Source of the DNA: Rehmannia glutinosa
Lineage: Eukaryota > Streptophyta > Magnoliopsida > Lamiales > Orobanchaceae
DNA length: 64,000 nt
Reading direction: 5' to 3'
NCBI GenBank assembly: GCA_016081115.2
Contig: JABTTQ020003453.1
Span: 1 to 64,000, forward strand
Position numbers and translations under genes: made by a program. The notes below the pieces were generated by a model. That model had not been told where the DNA came from, searched no databases, and was given only the letters and a program-made list of their open reading frames with translations. Of this stretch, positions 58,339 to 64,000 are shown piece by piece. Each line of letters begins with the position of its first letter. Within the stretch, counting starts at the first letter, position 1.

Positions 58339-60240
58339 AATACCCCCAAACTTAGACGTTTGCTTGTCCTCAAGCAATTACAGGACTCTAAAAATCGACA
58401 AACATGAAGGAAACAAAAAAAAATGAAGACGATGACTCAACAAACCAATCTGCGAAACTTCACAACCAAACTCATGCGTCAAATTTCGTTTTACTATCAA
58501 TCAAGCACGTATTTTCACAAAGTGATCATGAAGGTGGAATGTTCATGCCAACCCCGTTTTCATTATCCAGATAGATTCATGCAATCAAGTGTTTTCAAAA
58601 TGATCCACTTTTTGATTAAAGAGATGAGATACTTACAGGACTCCATACAGCTTGTCGTTCACACTAATCTTCACTAATGTAGGCTAATGTAACACAAGAA
58701 TCAATAGGACTTTTAAAGCTTGTAATGTGGGCTTAGGGTAAGGTAGGAAAATATAGAAATAAGTGGCTCAAATCACCCAAACACACAATTATTTCTTCAA
58801 ATCACCAATTAGCAACTACCCTTCACTTTTTGACCTCCCCAATATTTATGAACCTTCAATCCCGTTGATTTTTCTCATTTTTTTTTGGGACCCCAAACTT
58901 ATTCTTTTGCATACATGGGTTTCATATATTCTTTTCTCGGGCAACTTCATTCAATTAAATACAAACCCTTCTCATCATACCCTCCTCATCCTTCAATATT
59001 TTTCTATACTTTGTGTGTATGAGTGATAGGTAATTAGGATTTTCACATTTTGGCTCTGGGTACTAGATTGGTTGCCAAAGAAATGGGTTTATAAGGCTCA
59101 AAGGGGGACACTAGGGAAAATATAATACAAAGGTAGGCATTTTAGGCTCTAGCTTGTTCAAAGATGGCCTAAATCACTTCCTTAATGCTACTTCACCTAG
59201 GATTTCGCCTCGACTAGTGATCGACAAGTTCTAGAATCGGTGGGATCATAAAAGAAACACTCAATCGCATAAATCATCCCCGAATAATTCAACAGAGTTA
59301 AGCACATAGATGGAATTAATGGAAAGAAGAATAAATCACAGTTCAAACACATGCTCTTTTGACCGTTCAACTCATATTCGACAAATTCACTTAGTCATAC
59401 ATCTCACAGATTTTACAAACGACCCAACTCGACTCTAGACTCTTTTTTCATTCTTTTTTTTTTTTACTCGAGACTCGACTCAAGAATAAAAACAGATCGC
59501 ACCCCCAAACTTAAAATGACATTGTCCCCAATTGAGAGGTGGGAAAAATGACTTTCATGGTAGCCGAGGAGCGAAGGCTCCTTAAGTCATGTGGTACTAC
59601 TACGTGTAGGAGGTGTCTCGTATAAAGCTTACTACGTATCCCAGTGCACAAGCCCGTAGGTGTTGTATACCTCCGATGTGTGGTCTAGTTCCTCCCCATT
59701 TGCCTTAGTTTCGCATTTTTGCAACCTTGCAAGGTAGACAAGAAACAAAACTCGTGGAACCAAGGAATTCGGTTATGGGTGAGAAATCAAAAATCAAAGC
59801 CCATACATAATGCACCCAAGTAGCAAATATAGTGTCATGTCAAAAAGATAAGCATAGATATGCAAGATAGCACTAAACAATATGAAATTGTCATTGGGGC
59901 ATTTTATCAAACACCTCATATGCATGAATTTGGGCAAGGATGGTGAATGCAATGGGTAACTCAATTCAATCCCAAATATCAACACCAAGCCTAAGTCTAA
60001 CATGATCAACCAATCCACAATCCACAAATCAACAACAATTATCCTAGCACTACTACAATCCAATCACACCAAAAATCACAAGATGGGAAAATGGGTTGGG
60101 GTTTGGAAGTTGCAAACTTACCAAAAAATGCGTGAATGAGATAAAGATGGTGTGTATGGTGTTATAGTGCTCCTTTGTGAAGATGGAGTGGGATATGTGG
60201 GATTTGCACAAATAAGAGGGGTGGGGTATGATGCAACTCA
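58339..60240 (-). mobile_element. 3' internal region of the Ty3-type element
   Basis: Begins with the PPT and runs through non-coding sequence typical of the long 3' untranslated part of such elements, including a second CACCCCCAAACTTAAAATG block near 59502. No integrase or RT frame remains. It is cut at 60240 by the SIRE-type insertion. Confidence 0.5.
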
Positions 60241-60486
60241 TGTTAGTCCAAGTGGCTACGATAATCTAGAGGGGGTGAATAGATCATCCGTTTTTTCAGA
60301 TTTTGCCCTCTTTTCGTAAAACTCAAGCAAAGATGAAATGCTAAGTACGAAAAGTAAATAGCACACATCGATTTATAGTAGTTCAACCCACCTAGGGCCT
60401 AATCTACTACCACCCCAAAGATATCAGGGATGGATTTCAAAAAGAAAATGATTTTATTAATTTACCAAAAATTAATACAACACCTT

Positions 60487-60617
60487 GAGGATTACCACAA
60501 CCCTCTTACACCACCTTGAGGATTACCAAAATCCTCTTACAACACCTTTGAAGATTACCACAACCTTCAAACACCTATCACCTAGATCACCCAAGTGTAT
60601 TCTTACCACAAGAATAC
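60487..60617 (-). repeat. Stem-loop array in the pol-bearing element LTR
   Basis: Plus strand: GAGGATTACCACAACCCTC (60487-60505), GAGGATTACCAAAATCCTC (60518-60536), arms TTTGAAGATT/AACCTTCAAA around ACCAC (60547-60571) and arms GTATTCTT/AAGAATAC around ACCAC (60597-60617). The last is the counterpart of the GTGTTCTT/AAGAACAC stem at 28879-28899, with both sides changed so that pairing is kept. Confidence 0.85.
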
Positions 60618-62739
60618 TCACAAGGATGTCTTGTGTTGAATGATGACCAAAATCAAGATTACAACTCAATAATGATTGATACAATACGCAGTACAAGTGT
60701 AATCAAGAATTGAAATCCTAGACCTCAAGTTTGTGCAAGTGAAAGTGCTAAGGCTAATACAACAAGATATATGAAAGTGTTTGCTTGATTGCTCTTTGCT
60801 TGTGTAGTGTGTTGTCTCTTGTTGCTTGAATGAAGCCTCTATTTATAGGAGAGCACTTGGCTTTCATTCCAGGCAGACATAGGCTCCTCCTTGGGGAGTG
60901 ATTTGCTGCAAAAGAAACCATTTAAAATCATTAATAGAGCCGTTAGAAATCAATCCCACAAAATAAGGAAAAAGTCTAAAATGAAAATCTGCGGATAGTT
61001 TCTTCGATAAACATGGAAGCGACGACAAGCAGAGATAAGATTGAAATTGAATTTTGTGAATTTTACACGGGGGGACGTCGGAGGGTGCGACCGGTCGCCC
61101 TTGACTATGACCGGTTGAGGTTGATAAAAAATGAAACAGAGAAGACGAAACCAAAAAAGAGCAACTCCTAGTACCGGTCGCCCTCATCGGTCAACCACCT
61201 GGTCGACAGTCGGCCGCCTCTCCCCCATTTTTCTTACGTCCCATTTTTTGTTTCAAAACTCAACTCAGTACGGGTTTCCCTATAGGGCGACCTGGTCGAG
61301 CTCGAAACAAATGTGTTGTCCAATTTTTATCGAAAATAAACTCTAAAAAATACTCCGAAAAATAGTAAAAACATTTTAAGTCGATCGGAAGTATTTAGAC
61401 AACATTTAGGGACATTGTTTTAGTTTAAAACTCATTTGAACAAAATCGAACAAAATCATCAAAATATGATAAAAACATTTATCTAACAAACTCCCCTTTT
61501 TGATGATTACAAACCAAAACAATTTTTTCAAGGACGATTTTGAAACCAAATAAATTTTCCGATTTTATGAGTGAACTATCCGTTAAAAAAATATTTCATA
61601 CAAAGCTCCCCTATCTATGAGCATATCAACACGAGATATTGCATAAGCTAGAAGACAAGCTATAACAAGCTTATATAAGATGCATAAGAGCATCATAAGC
61701 TAAGAAGCTCCCTGTCACAATGATTATAATCTTTTGCAATTGAGTCCATAATACAAGCCATGGACTAGGTATTTTGGCTATAGGAAGCCATAGCTTATAG
61801 CTTTTATAACGAGCTTGTATTAGCTTATTTTGGCTAACGAGCCAATTTCTGTTTCTCCCCTTTGGAATCATCAAAAAGAATGTTAGGATGATAAAAACAT
61901 CATACAAATTCATCAAAGTGCGCTAAAGAGACGGTTTGTCAACCATTGAGCAATTTTAAGCTTAAAAACCAAAGAAAAGGGGAGAAATGTATCATGAAGA
62001 GTTCATACGCTCGGTTTATTTGCCAAAACATGATCTCAATAAGTATTGAAGACTTTTGGAAGCAAGAGACTCATGTAGAAGTTGAAATTTTTATTGTGAC
62101 ATTTCATCGAACACTTTGTGGGCGTGAAAATAAAAGAAGTTGTATATAACCCTTGTAAATGATTCAAGCCAAAAATATTTCATCACCAATTCACATCAAA
62201 CATCATACAATACAACATAATAACTAAGCTCATCAAGATCATATGCAAAAAAATATCAAGAAATATACAAGAAGGTCATAAACTCAAGGGTTCAACCCAA
62301 TTGAGCAAAGGAAGAAAAATTCTTACCATTTGATCGGAAAAGATGAGCCATGATGATGATAAACATGCTATATAAGGTCCAAGTTGTGAATTGAATGCAT
62401 GAAAACAAATTTTGAGTGAAATTTGTGTGAATTTGGCAAAAGGGACGAAAAATGGCAAAAAAGAAGTGAAAATAACTAATGTCAAGACATAACGATTTTA
62501 AACCAAATTTTGGCTTAGGCGATGACGGTTGCCCTCAACCTCTTCAGCCCACTGTTTTGTCAAATTTTTCAAAATCCGAATTTTCAACCAAAAATCTGAT
62601 TTTTCGCCTCTAAGTTTTAAAAACATGCAAAATGTAAACGTAAACCTCATTCAATATGCATTATGCCTAACCGAGCTCGTATGGACGCAAAAAGTCTCGG
62701 AAGATAGCGGTTTTGTAAAAATGTCCGCTAATTGGTCTT

Positions 62740-64000
62740 GAGATGGTACAAAAGATATCTCAATTTTTCGTTTGTGAAACACAATCCCTTAGAAAATGAT
62801 GTCGAATCTCAATATGTTTAGTACGCTTATGATGAACCGGGTTTTGAGCAATATTTATAGCGGATATATTATCACAAAAGATAGGTATGCGTTTTCAAAA
62901 GAGCATTTGTAATCCGCTAAGGTTTGTTTCATCCAAAGAAGTTGTGTACAACAAAAGGCGGCGGAAATATATTTCGCCGGCCGTTGAAAGAGAAACACGT
63001 TTTGCTTTTTTGAAAACCAAGAAACTAGGCAATCGCTAAAAATTGACATGATCCGAAGTACTTTTCCGATCATCAATATTTCCCACATAATCCGAATCAC
63101 TATAACATTTAAGAGAAAATTTTTCATTCTTTGGATAAAATAAACCATATTGAATAGTGCCTTTCAAATATCGAAAAATCCTTTTAATGGCACTCATATG
63201 AGATTCTTTGGGATTGCTTTGAAAACGAGCGCATAGGCATAGGCATACGACATGAAGAATGTCCGGTCTACTAGCGGTTAAATAAAGTAAACTACCAATC
63301 ACCTAGATACTTTGATTCATCCACGGACTTGCCTTTTTCATCTTTGTCAATTTTGACATTTATTGCCATGGGAGTAGAAACGGTTCTTCCTTCTTCAATG
63401 TCGAACTTTTTCAAAAGTTCTTTTGTATATTTAGATTGTGAAATGTATATGCCTTCTTGACATTGCTTAATTTGGAGTCCAAGAAAGAAGTTGAGCTCCC
63501 CATCATACTCGATTTCAAATTCTCCTTGCATCAATTTAGAGAATTTCTTGCACAAGGAATCATTAGTAGCACCAAAGATAATATCATCAACATAAATTTG
63601 CACAAGTAAGCAATCTTGCCCTTTTTCAAAAACAAAGAGAGTTGTATCAACTTTACCCCTTATAAAGCCATTTTGCAAAAGAAAAGAGCTAAGTCTATCG
63701 TACCATGCACGGGTGCTTGCTTTAAACCATACAAGGCCTTTTAAGTTTATAAACATCATTAGGCCTAGAAAAATTTTCAAATCCCGGAGGTTGTTTTACA
63801 TAGACTTCTTCTTGAATAATACCATTTAAGAAAGCGGATTTAACATCCATTTGGTAAAGTTTGAAATTTTTAAAACAAGAATAGGCAAGTAAAATACGAA
63901 TAGCTTCTAACCGTGCTACGGGTGCAAAAGTTTCATCATAGTCAATACCTTCTTCTTGACAATACCCTCGAGCTACTAACCTTGCCTTATTTCGAACAAT
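62740..64000 (-). pseudogene. Copia RT and RNase H (SIRE-like), frame-broken as sequenced, 5' end off the edge
   Basis: RT: VKQPPGFE-type sequence near 63790, then RAWYDRLSSFLLQNGF, LLVQIYVDDIIFGATND (catalytic YVDD near 63585-63600), ELNFFLGLQIKQ and GIYISQSKYTKELLKKF (63780-63292). RNase H: SLLYLTASRPDI, then IFRYLKGTIQYGLFYP and SDSDYVGNIDDRKSTS (63302-63036), then decaying frames to about 62740. In 63700-63745 two one-base losses (an A run and a C run) explain the shift before RAWYDR. The join near 63300 lacks two bases. It could supply reverse transcription to the pol-less relative if intact elsewhere in the genome. Confidence 0.9.

Larger units (their letters stand above)
60241..64000 (-). 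mobile_element. 3' half of a pol-bearing SIRE-type Copia element
   Basis: The 3' LTR is 60241-61488 (minus strand starts TGTTAGATAAATG, ends TGGACTAACA). The PPT AAAAAGGGGAGTT follows on the right. The 3' internal part (61489-62305) is homologous to 29909-30775. RNase H and RT lie from about 62700 to the right edge. LTR features match the pol-less element: TATA (complement of 60839-60847), four ACCAC/ACCAA-loop stems (60487-60617) and a U3 palindrome cluster (61085-61300). The 5' half lies beyond the window. Confidence 0.92.

Overview
The window is nuclear DNA of a eudicot plant. It carries spliced host genes of plant-type families (a CHR18/SMARCAL1-like SNF2 ATPase, an EDR2-C/DUF1336 protein, an RBL13-type rhomboid) in a dense background of plant transposons: Copia elements primed by initiator tRNA-Met, a TRIM, a Mutator-like element, an L1-type LINE and several MITE families. 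The sequence does not allow a species name. There are no rRNA genes, CRISPR arrays or bacterial operons, and I recognised no tRNA gene.

Layout. Positions 1-21323 (minus strand) hold 17 coding exons of a CHR18/SMARCAL1-type annealing-helicase gene. It starts at 21323 and runs off the left edge before the C-terminal helicase lobe. Its introns have been expanded by a Tourist-like MITE (259-1076), a Copia 3' end (about 1560-2020), a deleted Copia (3680-5685), a decayed minus-strand Copia (about 7106-8600), a probable Ty3-type LTR (8627-14763) holding a complete small Copia (10856-14735), and a nearly pristine TRIM (18277-18618). Upstream of the gene is a complete 4.1 kb Mutator-like transposon (23720-27863) with 125 bp TIRs and a 9 bp target duplication.

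Positions 27977-37302 hold two neighbouring hAT-like MITEs. One is split by an 8 kb SIRE-like Copia element (28424-36381, minus strand, TSD AATAG) that carries gag and a second ORF but no recognisable protease, integrase or RT. Positions 37.3-41.9 kb are AT-rich. An EDR2-C domain gene (41896-42870, plus) and an RBL13-like rhomboid gene (52196-53056, minus) are the other two host genes. Between them a 5'-truncated LINE (46205-50031) sits inside a Tourist-like MITE. From 53.7 kb to the right edge everything is retroelement: a Ty3-like piece, a truncated SIRE-type LTR (55847-56808), a Ty3-type LTR with its 3' internal region (56809-60240), and the 3' half of an autonomous SIRE-type Copia (60241 to the edge) with RT and RNase H.

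The most interesting material is in the SIRE-type family. The pol-less element at 28-36 kb and the pol-bearing element at 60-64 kb share LTR layout and 3' internal sequence, so they look like a non-autonomous/autonomous pair. Their LTR leaders carry an array of short stem-loops whose loop is always ACCAC (GTGGT on the transcript) while the stems vary, with at least one compensatory base-pair change. Their U3 regions carry clustered CGACCGGTCG-type palindromes.

Several otherwise intact reading frames here are broken by one-base homopolymer contractions. This suggests consensus errors rather than biological decay.
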